A stretch of DNA of 64,000 nucleotides from Gilliamella sp. Lep-s35 (GCF_009795845.1 NZ_WTEX01000001.1:1-64000), one strand, 5' to 3'; shown: positions 28,686 through 40,549, counted from the first letter of the stretch. Notes: generated by a model from the letters alone, not told the origin. Numbers and translations: made by a program.

Positions 28686-29369
28686 ATGTTTAAATCTGCC
28701 GACTTGAATATTTCAGAACCCGTTAATCAACAAATTTATCGTAAATTAAGAAAAGCGATTATTACTTGTCAAGTATTGCCTGGTGTTTTACTGTCAGAAA
28801 AAGAGATTTCTAGTCAATTTAGTGTTTCAAGGCAACCGGTTAGAGAAGCGTTCATTAAATTAGCCGAAGCGGGACTAGTGCAAATTCTTCCTCAACGAGG
28901 AACATTTGTCACAAAAATATCGATTAAAAAAGTGATGGATGGGCAATTTATTCGTGATGCTGTTGAATGTGCAATTATTAGGCAAACCGCATTAAAAATT
29001 AATGACTCAGATATTTTATTACTGCAAAAAAATATTGATGAACAAAAAGAGGCCAATAAACATAAAAATATTCAATATTTTCTAGAAAAAGATGATGAAT
29101 TTCACCAAATTTTAATGAACGTAATAGACTGCCAAATGGCATGGGAAACGGTTGAAAATATTAAAGCTATGATGGATCGCGTAAGATTTCTTTCATTAGA
29201 AGAAATTTCGCCTCCCGAAGATCTTGTTAAACAGCATGAAAAAATCTTAGTAGCTTTAAAAAATCATGATCCAGATCTTGCAGCAATAGCTCAACATGAA
29301 CATTTATCGGCTATTTTGGAGACTATAAAAATAGTATCAAAACAGAAGAATGAATGGTTTGTTGATTAA
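28686..29369 (+). CDS. rspR: GntR-family regulator RspR (YdfH)
   Basis: 227 residues (E. coli 228), with high apparent similarity: PVNQQIYRKLRKAI, LSEKEISSQFSVSRQPVREA (winged helix, about 37-56), IKLAEAGLVQILPQRGTFV, and the C-terminal FCD/FadR-type effector domain with DDEFHQIL and ending NEWFVD. In E. coli it represses rspAB. Here its likely target operon is 21.7 kb away (rspA start 6968) instead of adjacent. An IS3 remnant ends 93 bases upstream. Effector unknown, plausibly a sugar acid. Confidence 0.88.
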   Translation: MFKSADLNISEPVNQQIYRKLRKAIITCQVLPGVLLSEKEISSQFSVSRQPVREAFIKLAEAGLVQILPQRGTFVTKISIKKVMDGQFIRDAVECAIIRQTALKINDSDILLLQKNIDEQKEANKHKNIQYFLEKDDEFHQILMNVIDCQMAWETVENIKAMMDRVRFLSLEEISPPEDLVKQHEKILVALKNHDPDLAAIAQHEHLSAILETIKIVSKQKNEWFVD

Positions 29370-29453
29370 TCTTCATTAACGATCTGAATTATTATTTTGC
29401 ATATTTTCTGTAACTATGCCACTTGTTATTGTAGTTTACTCAGATGTAGGCAA

Positions 29454-30065
29454 TTATTTATTTTTACGTAAATACCCCAAAACACGAAAGTTATCTATTT
29501 TCCAAATTCCATCTTTAAATATGAGAGGATAAGTGGCACGGCTGCTTGCATTTGGCCCCGGATTTTGTTGAACAATTTCAATTTCATCATCTGTTACTTT
29601 GCTAATGATAGCGACATGTCCATACCTTGACAGACCAAAAACAATGATATCGTCAACTTGTGGTTTAGTTGGTGAACCATTATGAAATTGTAATAAATTT
29701 CGTTTAGGATTAATTTGGCCATCAGCAATAGTGTCGTCAAAGAAATTTTTAGCATGACCATAACTATCTGGCATTTTATGATTAAAACGCTGATAATAAT
29801 AGCGCTTAATAAATTCAACGCATTGATATTTTTGCCCTAAATTATAACCGTCTTGAGTTAGATTACGCCCACTCACATTACCAGTACTGCCATTATAATA
29901 AACATCAACACCATTGAATTGATCAACAACTGTGCCTATTTTATCTTTATCAACTTGCATATCAAGATACACATATTGATAAAAAGCATAACCACTAAAT
30001 ACAGATAAAATGATGAAGAAAAAAAATAGTTTTTTTTTGTATTTGAATAATATTATATTTTTCAT
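29454..30065 (-). CDS. CHAP-domain amidase-like protein, membrane-anchored
   Basis: 203 residues. One N-terminal membrane helix (about 13-32), then a CHAP domain: nucleophile Cys in KYQCVEFIKRYYY (Cys 82), NGSPTKP, catalytic His in RYGHVAIISK (His 150) and polar residue in VQQNPGP (Asn 168). The pattern QCVEF, NGSP, GHVAII and a C-terminal LGYL resembles the amidase half of glutathionylspermidine synthetase/amidase. The domain would face the periplasm, so peptidoglycan or glutathionylspermidine-like amides are possible substrates. Its paralogue lies 147 bases upstream. Confidence 0.8.
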   Translation of the reverse strand: MKNIILFKYKKKLFFFFIILSVFSGYAFYQYVYLDMQVDKDKIGTVVDQFNGVDVYYNGSTGNVSGRNLTQDGYNLGQKYQCVEFIKRYYYQRFNHKMPDSYGHAKNFFDDTIADGQINPKRNLLQFHNGSPTKPQVDDIIVFGLSRYGHVAIISKVTDDEIEIVQQNPGPNASSRATYPLIFKDGIWKIDNFRVLGYLRKNK

Positions 30066-30211
30066 TATTAGAATTTATTTTCCTATTATATTGTTATAAA
30101 TATTTTCCTATTAAAAACAAAATCATGCTGCTTGAACCTGAGGATCTATTAAGCTATTTTTATTAATCTAGGTATTTGGGGATAATATTATTTAATAACT
30201 TATTAATTATA

Positions 30212-30817
30212 TTACATTTTACGTAAATAACCTAAAACGCCATAATTCTCTATTATCCATTTCCCATCTTTAAAGATTAAAGGAAAAGTTGCTCTACTGT
30301 TTGCATTTGGTCCCGAATTTTGTTGCACAATCTCAATTTCGTTATCGGTTACTTTACTTACAATGGCAACATGTCCGTAACTTGTCCAATTAAGAATAAT
30401 GATATCTTCAACTTTTGGTTTTGTTGGTGAGCCATTGTGGAATTGTAATAAATTGCGTTGTCGATTAATTTTGCCATCAGCAACTAATGGATCAAAGAAA
30501 TCTTTTGCATGCCCATAGCTATTAGGCATTTTGTGGTTAAAGCGCTGATAATAATAACGTTTGATAAATTCAACACATTGATATTTAAGACCTAAGTTAT
30601 AGCCGTCTTTAGCAATATTTCTTCCACTTACATTATAAATACTGCCGTTATAATAGACTTTCACACCATTAAATTCATCAATGACTTTTCCTATTTCTTG
30701 TTTATTAATTTCAATATTGGCAAAAGCACATGAATTAAGTGTATAGTAGCTTAACACTGATAATAACCAAAACCAAAGGATCCCTTTTTTATATTTCAAT
30801 AACATGTTTATTTCCAT
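30212..30817 (-). CDS. CHAP-domain amidase-like protein, exported paralogue
   Basis: 201 residues; the second ATG (residue 5, position 30805) has a better ribosome site. Hydrophobic signal (about 11-33) ending SCAFA, so either signal-peptidase cleavage or anchoring. CHAP residues are conserved: QCVEFIKRYYY (Cys 81), SYGHVAIVSK and VQQNSGP. About 75 percent identical by eye to the downstream paralogue over the mature domain, but the N-termini have diverged, suggesting different localisation after tandem duplication. Substrate unknown. Confidence 0.8.
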   Translation of the reverse strand: MEINMLLKYKKGILWFWLLSVLSYYTLNSCAFANIEINKQEIGKVIDEFNGVKVYYNGSIYNVSGRNIAKDGYNLGLKYQCVEFIKRYYYQRFNHKMPNSYGHAKDFFDPLVADGKINRQRNLLQFHNGSPTKPKVEDIIILNWTSYGHVAIVSKVTDNEIEIVQQNSGPNANSRATFPLIFKDGKWIIENYGVLGYLRKM

Positions 30818-30951
30818 TATTTTAATTGTATATTATTAATTATAATCATTTATTTTTATTAAAAAAATAGAATTTAATCGAATAATAAAAATATTATTAT
30901 TCATGTATGTAAAATTAAGCTTACAATTTAAAACAAAGTAGGAATTATAAA

Positions 30952-31230
30952 ATGATTAAAAAAGTTAAAATAGATATTAGTGGTCTTGTTCAAGGTGTAG
31001 GATTTCGTTTTTTTACTTATCAGCAAGCCCAAAAACTGGGTTTAGTTGGTTATGTTCAAAATTTAGATAATGGCGATGTTGAGATTATAGCTCAAGGTGA
31101 TAGTTTACAAATAAGCAAATTAATAAAATGGATTGAAAATGGCGGTCCTGCATCTTCACGCATTTCACATGTTAATATTTTTGAATTATTACCACAAAAC
31201 GATTTAACTTCTTTTAATGTTCGATATTAA
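30952..31230 (+). CDS. acyP: acylphosphatase
   Basis: 92 residues, the family size. Catalytic Arg in GLVQGVGFRFFT (about 12-23) and catalytic Asn in GYVQNLDNGDVEI (about 36-48). It hydrolyses acyl phosphates such as carbamoyl phosphate. AGGAATTATAAA precedes the ATG. Located upstream of lptC but separated by 80 bases, so probably its own unit. Confidence 0.95.
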   Translation: MIKKVKIDISGLVQGVGFRFFTYQQAQKLGLVGYVQNLDNGDVEIIAQGDSLQISKLIKWIENGGPASSRISHVNIFELLPQNDLTSFNVRY

Positions 31231-31310
31231 TTTAATAAAAAATAAAGTAGAATAATTAAAATTTTGGCATTCGAAATAATAATTTCTAATTAATGTGAAA
31301 AACGTATGTT

Positions 31311-31874
31311 ATGAATAAAAAAAATCTAATCTGTTTTTTACTTCTCATTGTTGTTATCGGTGTTTATTATAATTATCAAAAAGGAGATGAGGTTGTAAAT
31401 CAATCCACTCTAAATATATCAGATAAGCCGATTTATCAAAGTGATGAAATGTTAACAGATATTTACGATTTATCAGGGGATCTTATTTATAAAATTGAGT
31501 CTAGTAATGTTAGGCATTTTGATGATTCAGACAATACTGAATTTGATTTACCTAATTTTACGTTTTATGATCAAGATCATTTAGCAGCATGGCATATTAA
31601 AGCCAAAAAAGCGACGTTAACAAATGATAAACAGCTTTACCTTTATCAGGATGTTGAGTTAGATAATTTGACGCAAGACGCCCAATTAAAACAAGTAAAA
31701 ACAGATAATGCAGTGATAGATTTAACTTCACAGCTAGTTACATCAAAAGATCCTGTCATCATTAATGGGGTGGGGTTTTATTCAACCGGTATTGGGTTAG
31801 CCAGTGATTTACATAGCAAAACGGCTAATATACTTGAAAATGTAAAAACATATTATAACACTGAGGCAAAATAA
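31311..31874 (+). CDS. lptC: LPS export protein LptC
   Basis: 187 residues. One N-terminal membrane helix (about 4-20) and a periplasmic beta-jellyroll. Fits LptC by length, by strands such as IYDLSGDLIYKIESSNVRHF and WHIKAKKATLTNDKQLYLY, and by position directly before lptA. It passes LPS from the LptB2FG transporter to LptA. It ends 3 bases before lptA. The usual upstream kdsD-kdsC genes are absent here. Confidence 0.92.
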   Translation: MNKKNLICFLLLIVVIGVYYNYQKGDEVVNQSTLNISDKPIYQSDEMLTDIYDLSGDLIYKIESSNVRHFDDSDNTEFDLPNFTFYDQDHLAAWHIKAKKATLTNDKQLYLYQDVELDNLTQDAQLKQVKTDNAVIDLTSQLVTSKDPVIINGVGFYSTGIGLASDLHSKTANILENVKTYYNTEAK

Positions 31875-31877
31875 AAC

Positions 31878-32432
31878 ATGAATTCCCTAAAACATACTGT
31901 TTTTTCATTAATTTTATTATTACCTATCTCTTTGAGTAGTTTTGCTAATGAACCATCTAAGCAATCTACAGACACTAAAGGAGAACATAAAATATTCGCT
32001 GATAATAAGCCCATTACAATTGATGCAAATAATCAACACATTGATATTGAAAAAAATATAATTACGTTTATTGGTAATGTTATCATTGTTCAAGATGGGT
32101 TAACCATAAATGCTGATAAAGTTGTTATTACCGACATGCAAGATACGGAAAAACAAAAAATTACAGCTTATGGTAATCCTGTAAATTATAAGCAAATTTT
32201 GCCAGAAAAAAATAAAATTGTAACAGGTCATTCGGCTCAAGTGATTTATGATGTAAAACAAAATAATGTTGTTTTACAAGGTAATGCAGAATTATTTCAG
32301 CAAGATAACCATATTATTAGTGATCGGATTACTTATGATGTCAAAAAACAGCAAATAGTTGCGCAGCCGGGTAAAAATGGGCGAGTAAAAAGTACGATTA
32401 TCCCAAATCAAGTAAAAGGGATGAACAAATAA
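31878..32432 (+). CDS. lptA: LPS transport periplasmic protein LptA
   Basis: 184 residues. Signal peptide ending SSFA (about 23), then the OstA-like jellyroll: [40 protein letters not shown], and a later repeat [20 protein letters not shown]. It forms the periplasmic bridge for LPS. One base separates its stop from the lptB start. Confidence 0.95.
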   Translation: MNSLKHTVFSLILLLPISLSSFANEPSKQSTDTKGEHKIFADNKPITIDANNQHIDIEKNIITFIGNVIIVQDGLTINADKVVITDMQDTEKQKITAYGNPVNYKQILPEKNKIVTGHSAQVIYDVKQNNVVLQGNAELFQQDNHIISDRITYDVKKQQIVAQPGKNGRVKSTIIPNQVKGMNK

Positions 32433-32433
32433 A

Positions 32434-33159
32434 ATGTCAATTTTAAAAGCAGAAAACCTAGCCAAAGTATACAAAAAACGACGTGTTGTTGAAGATGTTA
32501 GCTTAATGGTTAATTCAGGTGAAATTGTCGGACTATTGGGACCAAATGGTGCAGGTAAAACCACTACGTTTTATATGGTAGTTGGTATAGTGACATTAAA
32601 TGCAGGTAAAATTTACCTTGATGATCATGATATTAGCATTTTACCTTTACATGAGCGAGCTCAAAAAGGCATTGGTTATTTACCGCAAGAAGCGTCTATT
32701 TTTAGAAAATTGTCTGTAATTGATAATATTATGGCAATTTTAGAAACACGCAAAGATATTGATAAAAATGAAAAAATCGATCGTGCGGAAGAGTTACTTG
32801 AAGAATTCCATATTACGCACATTCGTGACAGCATAGGGCAATCGTTATCGGGTGGCGAAAGACGGCGAGTTGAAATTGCCAGAGCATTAGCGGCAAATCC
32901 AAAATTTATTCTGCTTGATGAACCTTTTGCAGGTGTCGATCCTATTTCAGTCATTGATATCAAAAGTATCATTAAACATTTGCGTGATCGTGGATTGGGT
33001 GTATTAATAACCGATCACAATGTGCGTGAAACATTAGATGTTTGTGAACGCGCTTATATTGTCAATAAAGGACATTTAATTGCTGAAGGTTCACCTAGTG
33101 ATATCTTAAGTAATGAATATGTAAAACGAGTCTACTTAGGAAATGAATTTAGGTTATGA
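32434..33159 (+). CDS. lptB: LPS export ABC ATPase LptB
   Basis: 241 residues, as in E. coli. Walker [10 protein letters not shown] (about 36-44), signature [15 protein letters not shown] (about 137-151), Walker [14 protein letters not shown] (about 158-170) and switch His in [10 protein letters not shown]. Powers LPS extraction from the inner membrane. Its stop overlaps the rpoN start (ATGATG, 4 bases). Confidence 0.97.
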   Translation: MSILKAENLAKVYKKRRVVEDVSLMVNSGEIVGLLGPNGAGKTTTFYMVVGIVTLNAGKIYLDDHDISILPLHERAQKGIGYLPQEASIFRKLSVIDNIMAILETRKDIDKNEKIDRAEELLEEFHITHIRDSIGQSLSGGERRRVEIARALAANPKFILLDEPFAGVDPISVIDIKSIIKHLRDRGLGVLITDHNVRETLDVCERAYIVNKGHLIAEGSPSDILSNEYVKRVYLGNEFRL

Positions 33160-34574
33160 TGAAACCAAGTTTACAACTGAAAGTTTCGCAACAGCTTTCG
33201 ATGACACCACAATTACAATTGGCGATTCGATTACTCCAGTTGTCAACTTTAGAACTTCAACAAGAAATTCAAACCACTTTAGAAAATAACCCATTACTTG
33301 AAATTGCCGATCAATATGACGAAATTAACGTTGAACAACACGATGAAATTGAACATATTGACACGCGTGAAGCATTAGATAGCCAAGAGATACCCGATAA
33401 TATTCCACTTGATGCATCTTTAGATGATATTTATACAGCAGGTACCCCATCTGGAACAAGTTCAGATTACCGTAATGATGAATTACCTATCTATCAAGGC
33501 GAAACTCACGAAACATTACATGATTATTTAGAATGGCAATTAGAGCTAACACCTTTTAGTGATACGGATAGGGCAATAGCCATTTCAATTATAGAAGCGA
33601 TTGATGAACGAGGCTATTTGACCGTTTCGTTAGATGAGATTTTAGAAGAACAAGGTAATGATGAGATTGAATTTAATGAAGTTGAAACTGTTTTAAAGCG
33701 TATTTGGCATTTTGACCCTATTGGTGTTGGTGCAAGATCGCTACAAGAATGTTTATCTATCCAAATTCAAAATTTATCCCCTCCACCTTTTGTTAATCAA
33801 ATAATTAATCAATATTTAGATTTATTAGCTAGCCGTGATTATAGAACCTTAAAAAAAGTATTAAATGCTAGTGATGAACAGTTAAAAGAAGCAGTCAATT
33901 TTATTCAACATTTACACCCCTATCCAGGTGAATCAATAAATACAACGCCTCCCGATTATGTACTACCTGATGTGTTAGTCAAAAAATTGAATGGAAAATG
34001 GATTGTTGAATTGAATAATGACACAATGCCAAATCTACGTATCAATCAGCAGTATGCAGCAATGGAGAAGATAGCAAATGAAAGTGATAGTCAATATATT
34101 CGCTCGCATTTACAAGAAGCCAATTGGTTTATTAAAAGTATCGAAAATCGTAACGAAACCTTATTAAAAGTCAGTCAGTTTATTGTTGAGCATCAACAAG
34201 CATTTTTTGACAATGGTGCAGAACATATGAAGCCGATGATTTTGTCTGATGTAGCTGCTGCTATTGAAATGCATGAATCGACGATTTCTCGTGTAACAAC
34301 TCAAAAATATCTGCATTGTCCAAGTGGAATTTATGAACTTAAATTCTTTTTCTCAAGTCATGTTAATAATGATTCAGGCGGTGAGGTTTCATCTACTGCT
34401 ATCCAAGCATTAATTAAAAAATATATATTGGCAGAAAACAGTAAAAAGCCATTAAGTGATAGTAAATTAGTTTCGATGCTTGAAGAGCAAGGCATTATTA
34501 TTGCACGTCGCACCGTAGCAAAATACCGTGAAGCCTTATCAATTCCGCCATCAAGTCAACGAAAACAGCTTTAA
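33156..34574 (+). CDS. rpoN: RNA polymerase sigma-54 factor
   Basis: 472 residues. Region I, Gln- and Leu-rich ([20 protein letters not shown], activator contact), an acidic region II (about 55-100), core-binding domain, HTH ([15 protein letters not shown]), and the C-terminal RpoN box [12 protein letters not shown] that reads the -24 element. Translationally coupled to lptB, as in many proteobacteria. The usual followers hpf, ptsN, rapZ and npr are absent; a terminator follows. No sigma-54 activator gene is seen in the window. Confidence 0.97.
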   Translation: MMKPSLQLKVSQQLSMTPQLQLAIRLLQLSTLELQQEIQTTLENNPLLEIADQYDEINVEQHDEIEHIDTREALDSQEIPDNIPLDASLDDIYTAGTPSGTSSDYRNDELPIYQGETHETLHDYLEWQLELTPFSDTDRAIAISIIEAIDERGYLTVSLDEILEEQGNDEIEFNEVETVLKRIWHFDPIGVGARSLQECLSIQIQNLSPPPFVNQIINQYLDLLASRDYRTLKKVLNASDEQLKEAVNFIQHLHPYPGESINTTPPDYVLPDVLVKKLNGKWIVELNNDTMPNLRINQQYAAMEKIANESDSQYIRSHLQEANWFIKSIENRNETLLKVSQFIVEHQQAFFDNGAEHMKPMILSDVAAAIEMHESTISRVTTQKYLHCPSGIYELKFFFSSHVNNDSGGEVSSTAIQALIKKYILAENSKKPLSDSKLVSMLEEQGIIIARRTVAKYREALSIPPSSQRKQL

Positions 34575-34588
34575 ATGTAAAGCTGTTT
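34563..34588 (+). terminator. hairpin at the end of rpoN
   Basis: AAACAGCTTTA (34563-34573) pairs with TAAAGCTGTTT (34578-34588), overlapping the rpoN stop and lying between convergent genes. The following T content is modest. Confidence 0.6.
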
Positions 34589-34604
34589 ATGACAACGGAT
34601 CGTT

Positions 34605-35369
34605 TTAGATAACTTTTTCAGTTTCAATAATCATCATATCCGTAGTAAAAGAACCATCTGCTTGAAGTTCAAAATATTTTTTTGTATCGTCGGCTGCTGT
34701 TTCTTGGTAAATTCGTATCGCTTCAATCAACTGTTCAGGAGTACGCATTCGTTTAACCCATGTATCAAAAGAGAGTGTTAAACGATGACGAGTTATATTA
34801 TTAATGACGAAACCCGCTTCAGTTAAAAAGGTTAACCACTCACCGGGGGTATAGTCACGAACATGTGAGGTGTCACGCATGGCTTCAACGGTTTGTAACC
34901 AAATATCTAATACAGGGTGACCTGGTGACACAACATCCATAATAATTAATTTACCGCCAGCTTTAGTTATTCGATGAAGCTGTCGAATACTTTTGCCTAC
35001 ATCATGCCAATGATGAGCTGAATAACGACTAACAACAATATCAAATTGATTATCATCAAAAGGGGGATATTCAGCATAACCTTGCTTAACGGTTATATTT
35101 TGTAAATTGCGCTCTTTTGCTGTTTGCGCTACAACCGATAACATTTCATTTGAAAGATCATAAGCTGTAACATGTTTAACATATTTTGCCGCAATAAAAC
35201 TGACATGGCCTGCACCACATCCCATATCAAGTAGGTTTGCCTCGGAATGCGATATAAGTAGATTAGATAAATATTCAAGATCAGGCCCTTGAGCATGTAC
35301 TTTGCTAGTTAAATAGGCATTGGCTTGCTCGCCAAACTGCTGTTTTACATTGTCATGATGTGTTGCCAT
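34605..35369 (-). CDS. class I SAM-dependent methyltransferase (YafE/UbiE-like)
   Basis: 254 residues. SAM motif I LLDMGCGAGHVSFIAA (about 46-61), motif II region FDIVVSRYSAHHWHD (about 108-122), and LHRITKAGGKLIIMDVV near 130-146. The N-terminus (HHDNVKQQFGEQANAYLTS) resembles E. coli YafE and the ubiquinone/menaquinone group. The substrate is not known. Monocistronic, convergent with rpoN. Confidence 0.8.
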   Translation of the reverse strand: MATHHDNVKQQFGEQANAYLTSKVHAQGPDLEYLSNLLISHSEANLLDMGCGAGHVSFIAAKYVKHVTAYDLSNEMLSVVAQTAKERNLQNITVKQGYAEYPPFDDNQFDIVVSRYSAHHWHDVGKSIRQLHRITKAGGKLIIMDVVSPGHPVLDIWLQTVEAMRDTSHVRDYTPGEWLTFLTEAGFVINNITRHRLTLSFDTWVKRMRTPEQLIEAIRIYQETAADDTKKYFELQADGSFTTDMMIIETEKVI

Positions 35370-35415
35370 TGTCGATTCTCATTATTGGGCGCAAATAAGC
35401 GCCCAAAAGTTAAAG

Positions 35416-36018
35416 TTAAGCTAAAAATGAAGGGATTTTATGTTCAAAGTCGCTAATCGCTTCTTCATGTTGTAAGGTTAAACCAATATTATCTAACCCA
35501 TTTAACAAACAATGACGTTTAAAAGCATCAATTTTAAATGAATATTGCTTATCGCCAGCAATGACCACTTCATTAACTAAATCGATGGTAAATTCAATGC
35601 CTTCATTGGCTTCGACAATTTTAAATAACTCATCGATATCCTCTTCGGATAAATTGACCAACAATAACTGATTGTTAAATGAGTTATTGTAAAAAATATC
35701 GGCAAAACTTGAACCAATAATAGTTTTAAACCCATAATCAGCAAGCGCCCAAGGGGCATGTTCACGTGATGATCCACAACCAAAATTTTCACGCGTAAGT
35801 AAAATACTAGCACCTTTATAGCGTGGTTTATTTAAAACAAATTCAGGATTAGGTTGCTCACCAGCATCATCTAAAAAACGCCATTCATGAAAAGCATGTT
35901 TACCAAATCCAGTGCGTGTTACTTTCTGTAAAAACTGTTTTGGAATGATTGCATCTGTATCGACATTAGCCGCATCTAAAGGAACAACTAATCCGGTATG
36001 TTTTGTAAATTTAGCCAT
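35416..36018 (-). CDS. leuD: 3-isopropylmalate dehydratase small subunit
   Basis: 200 residues. N-terminal [20 protein letters not shown] and [17 protein letters not shown] near 75-91 (substrate loop of the swivel domain). With LeuC it isomerises 2- to 3-isopropylmalate. Last gene of leuABCD, 11 bases after leuC. Confidence 0.97.
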   Translation of the reverse strand: MAKFTKHTGLVVPLDAANVDTDAIIPKQFLQKVTRTGFGKHAFHEWRFLDDAGEQPNPEFVLNKPRYKGASILLTRENFGCGSSREHAPWALADYGFKTIIGSSFADIFYNNSFNNQLLLVNLSEEDIDELFKIVEANEGIEFTIDLVNEVVIAGDKQYSFKIDAFKRHCLLNGLDNIGLTLQHEEAISDFEHKIPSFLA

Positions 36019-36029
36019 GACAAGTCTCC

Positions 36030-37430
36030 TTAAAATGGTTTGCGAATATCAGTAAAATGACCAGTAATTGCTGCCGCTGCCGCCATTGCTGGGCTAACTA
36101 AATGGGTTCTAGCATCGCGCCCTTGGCGACCTTCGAAATTGCGGTTACTGGTTGATGCGCAGCGATCTCCTGGTGCTAATTTATCATCGTTCATTGCAAG
36201 ACACATAGAGCAACCTGGTAAGCGCCATTCAAAACCTGCTTCAATAAAAATTTTATCTAATCCTTCGGCTTCGGCTTGTTCTTTTACTGGTCCTGAGCCT
36301 GGAACAACTAACGCTTGCACACCATCAGCTACTTTACGGCCTTTAGCTATTTGCGCAGCAGCTCGTAAATCTTCTATACGCGAATTGGTACACGAACCGA
36401 TAAATACTTTATTAATTTTAATATCAGACATGTTTGTTCCTGCTGTTAACCCCATATAAGCAAGCGCCCGTTCAGCGGAATGTTTTTCAATAGGATCAGC
36501 AAAATCATTAGGATTTGGTACTGTTGCATCAATTGATGTAACTTGACCAGGATTAGTACCCCAAGTGACCTGTGGGGCGATATCTTTGCCTTCTAACGTC
36601 ACAACTGTATCAAAATGTGCACCTTCGTCGGTTTTTAATGTCTTCCAATAGGCAACAGCTTTATCAAAATCCTCACCTTTAGGTGAAAATTGGCGTCCTT
36701 TTAAGTATTCAAATGTAACCTCGTCTGGCGCAATAATGCCCGCTTTTGCTCCCATTTCAATTGCCATATTACATAATGTCATGCGTCCTTCCATGGATAA
36801 TGATTTAATCGCATCACCACAAAACTCAACCACATGCCCAGTACCGCCAGCGCTGGTGGTTTTACCAATAATAGCTAAAATAATATCTTTAGCGGTAATG
36901 CCGTCAGCAACTTGCCCTTTAACTTCAATTTTCATGGTTTTAGCACGACCTTGTTTTAAAGTTTGAGTTGCTAGCACATGCTCAACTTCTGACGTACCAA
37001 TACCAAAAGCTAATGCACCAAAGGCACCATGAGTTGCGGTGTGAGAGTCACCACACACAATAGTCATACCCGGTAAAGTCATACCTTGTTCAGGGCCGAC
37101 TACATGCACAATACCACGTAATGGGCTTTGTAAATCATATAACGAAACACCAAACTCTTTGGCATTTTTTGCCAGTTCGGTTAATTGAATGCGAGCCATT
37201 TCGCTGCAAGCATTTAAATCATTACTTTTGGTTGAAGTGTTATGATCCATTGTTGCAAATGTTTTATGTGGTTGACGTACTTTACGGTTCATGGCTCGTA
37301 AACCATCAAACGCTTGTGGTGAAGTTACTTCATGCACTAAATGGCGATCGATATATAAAATAGGCGTCTCGTTTGGCGCTTCGTAAACGACATGTGCATC
37401 ATATAATTTTTGATACAGTGTTTTTGACAT
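36030..37430 (-). CDS. leuC: 3-isopropylmalate dehydratase large subunit
   Basis: 466 residues. Aconitase-family 4Fe-4S enzyme with cluster ligands in [13 protein letters not shown] (about 344-356) and GCSMCLAMN (about 405-413), plus [20 protein letters not shown] near 126-145. Third gene of the leucine operon, separated from leuB by 156 bases without a recognised promoter. Confidence 0.98.
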   Translation of the reverse strand: MSKTLYQKLYDAHVVYEAPNETPILYIDRHLVHEVTSPQAFDGLRAMNRKVRQPHKTFATMDHNTSTKSNDLNACSEMARIQLTELAKNAKEFGVSLYDLQSPLRGIVHVVGPEQGMTLPGMTIVCGDSHTATHGAFGALAFGIGTSEVEHVLATQTLKQGRAKTMKIEVKGQVADGITAKDIILAIIGKTTSAGGTGHVVEFCGDAIKSLSMEGRMTLCNMAIEMGAKAGIIAPDEVTFEYLKGRQFSPKGEDFDKAVAYWKTLKTDEGAHFDTVVTLEGKDIAPQVTWGTNPGQVTSIDATVPNPNDFADPIEKHSAERALAYMGLTAGTNMSDIKINKVFIGSCTNSRIEDLRAAAQIAKGRKVADGVQALVVPGSGPVKEQAEAEGLDKIFIEAGFEWRLPGCSMCLAMNDDKLAPGDRCASTSNRNFEGRQGRDARTHLVSPAMAAAAAITGHFTDIRKPF

Positions 37431-37586
37431 TGCATATTCCTTATTATTTTTTACAACCGGTATTAGTTTTAAACTTTGATATTATTTACTAATACTGTAA
37501 TTAATTGAATTAAAAAGGATAAAATGAGCAGTTTATTCTGCATACTTGAGTATCCCTTTACTACACATTTAACATAGCTAATTCAA

Positions 37587-38669
<1,083 letters not shown>

Positions 38670-38734
38670 TTATTCCTTTACAATCTTATTTAATTTGCTT
38701 GTTTTGCTGTTAAATGAGCAAAACAAATTATTTT

Positions 38735-40282
38735 TTAATCTTGGTGTAATTTTTGTTTTTCTTGCGCAACTTGATTTGCTCGATAGACATTATTTAATAC
38801 ATTAATTAAAGCTAAGGCAGACGAGTGAACAATATCGGTTGCAAGCCCTACACCATGGAATTTACGGCCTTTATAATCAGCAACAATATCCACTTGCCCT
38901 AAAGCGTTTTCGCCTTGCCCTTTAGAAGCTAATTGATATTTAACAATCGAAATTGGCTCGCCAGTAATTCGATTGATTGCTTGATAAACCGCATCAACGG
39001 GGCCATTACCTGTTGCTGCATCAGAAAATTTTTCATCCCCAATGATAAGACTTACCGATGCAGTAGACACAACAGTAGAGCCTGATTGCACATTAAAATA
39101 ATCTAAAACATAATGCTCTTTTTCATCTTTTAATTGATTGATAAAGATTAATGCTTCTAGATCATAATCAAACACTTGACCTTTTTTATCCGCAAGCTCT
39201 AAAAATGACGTATAGACTTGATCCAAGTTATAGTCTTTATCGTGATAACCAAGTTCTTCTAAACGATGTTTAACAGCAGCACGCCCAGAGCGTGAAGTTA
39301 GGTTCAATTGGATCTGATTTAAACCAATTGATTCAGGGGTCATAATTTCATAGGTTTCACGGTTTTTAAGCACACCATCTTGATGGATACCAGAAGAATG
39401 AGCAAAAGCATTGCTACCAATAACGGCTTTGTTTGCAGGGATTGGGGTATTCGTGATTTGGCTAACGATTTGACTAGTGCGATAAATTTCTTGATGATTA
39501 ATATTAGTGTGAACATTTAAGATATTTTGACGAACTTTAATCGCCATAATAACTTCTTCAAGTGCGGTATTACCCGCACGCTCACCTAAACCATTCATCG
39601 CCCCTTCAATTTGCCGAGCACCTTCTTGAACCGCGCTAATCGAGTTAGCCACCGACATGCCCAAGTCATCATGGCAATGAACAGAGATAATCGCCTTATC
39701 AATGTTCGGGACACGTTCAAATAAGGTACGAATAATGCCACCAAATTGATAAGGGACAGTATAACCGACAGTATCTGGAATATTGATCGTTCTCGCCCCT
39801 GCTTTAATTGCTGCTTCAACGATCCGACATAAGTTATCAATTGGGGTACGGCCTGCATCTTCACAAGAAAACTCCACATCATTAGTATAATTACGTGCAC
39901 GCTTAATACAGTGCACAGCCCGTTCAATGACATCCTCAAATGTCATTTTTAATTTATCTTTAACATGTAAGGTTGAAGTTGCCATAAAAGTATGGATACG
40001 AAACTGATCAGCTACTTTTAAGGCTTCTGCTGCAACATCAATATCTTTATCAACACAACGAGATAACGCACAAACACGGCTATCTTTAATCGTTTTTGCA
40101 ATGGTTTGAACCGACTCAAAGTCACCAGGTGATGAAACAGGAAAACCGACTTCCATCACATCGACCCGCATTCTTTCTAACGCAAGTGCAATTTGTAACT
40201 TTTCTTTAACACTTAAACTTGCTTGTAATGCCTGTTCACCATCACGTAACGTTGTATCAAAAATAATGACTTGAACGCTCAT
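38735..40282 (-). CDS. leuA: 2-isopropylmalate synthase
   Basis: 515 residues. Catalytic N-terminal barrel ([17 protein letters not shown], metal-binding [13 protein letters not shown] near 201), [11 protein letters not shown], and a C-terminal leucine-feedback domain (about 390-500, with [17 protein letters not shown]). First committed step of leucine synthesis. It is preceded by a leader peptide and attenuator at 40335-40478. Confidence 0.98.
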   Translation of the reverse strand: MSVQVIIFDTTLRDGEQALQASLSVKEKLQIALALERMRVDVMEVGFPVSSPGDFESVQTIAKTIKDSRVCALSRCVDKDIDVAAEALKVADQFRIHTFMATSTLHVKDKLKMTFEDVIERAVHCIKRARNYTNDVEFSCEDAGRTPIDNLCRIVEAAIKAGARTINIPDTVGYTVPYQFGGIIRTLFERVPNIDKAIISVHCHDDLGMSVANSISAVQEGARQIEGAMNGLGERAGNTALEEVIMAIKVRQNILNVHTNINHQEIYRTSQIVSQITNTPIPANKAVIGSNAFAHSSGIHQDGVLKNRETYEIMTPESIGLNQIQLNLTSRSGRAAVKHRLEELGYHDKDYNLDQVYTSFLELADKKGQVFDYDLEALIFINQLKDEKEHYVLDYFNVQSGSTVVSTASVSLIIGDEKFSDAATGNGPVDAVYQAINRITGEPISIVKYQLASKGQGENALGQVDIVADYKGRKFHGVGLATDIVHSSALALINVLNNVYRANQVAQEKQKLHQD

Positions 40283-40334
40283 TGTTTTTCCTTTTATATA
40301 TTTTAGCGCTAGCTCGGTATTTCAAGTTATGAAA

Positions 40335-40363
40335 ACAAAAAAACCCGCACATTAGCGCAGGTT
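40335..40363 (-). terminator. leucine operon attenuator terminator
   Basis: On the minus strand ACCTGCGC-TAAT-GTGCGGGT forms a short GC-rich hairpin followed by seven T. It lies between the leader peptide and leuA, about 50 bases upstream of leuA, which is where an attenuator terminator is expected. Confidence 0.9.
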
Positions 40364-40400
40364 CTTGTTAATTTGTTGAGATGTTTATTAAACGACTTCT

Positions 40401-40478
40401 TCACTCCACACACAAGCTATCCGCGCAAATTGATGCGAGGAGGAGGCTTAGGTCGAGTGATAAGAAGTTAATAAACAT
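40401..40478 (-). CDS. leuL: leucine operon leader peptide
   Basis: 25 codons (ATG 40478, TGA 40401) on the transcript upstream of leuA. Seven are Leu, including three consecutive CTC codons at residues 12-14. No protein function is expected. Ribosome stalling at the Leu codons when leucyl-tRNA is scarce should prevent the downstream terminator. The first 24 bases (40478-40455) are an inverted repeat of the 26 bases after the stop region (40406-40381), so a long stem would enclose the Leu codons. The upstream sequence has no strong ribosome site. Confidence 0.88.
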   Translation of the reverse strand: MFINFLSLDLSLLLASICADSLCVE

Positions 40479-40520
40479 AATAATCTCTAAATTTTTTCTT
40501 ATTAAAATAAACTGGTAATA

Positions 40521-40549
40521 CTTTTACCAAATGATATTATCTGTGTCAA
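40521..40549 (-). promoter_or_regulatory. leucine operon promoter
   Basis: On the minus strand TTGACA (40549-40544), 17-base spacer, then TAAAAG (40526-40521) as a weak -10. It is 43 bases upstream of the leader ATG. The consensus -35 supports it; the -10 is poor. Confidence 0.6.
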
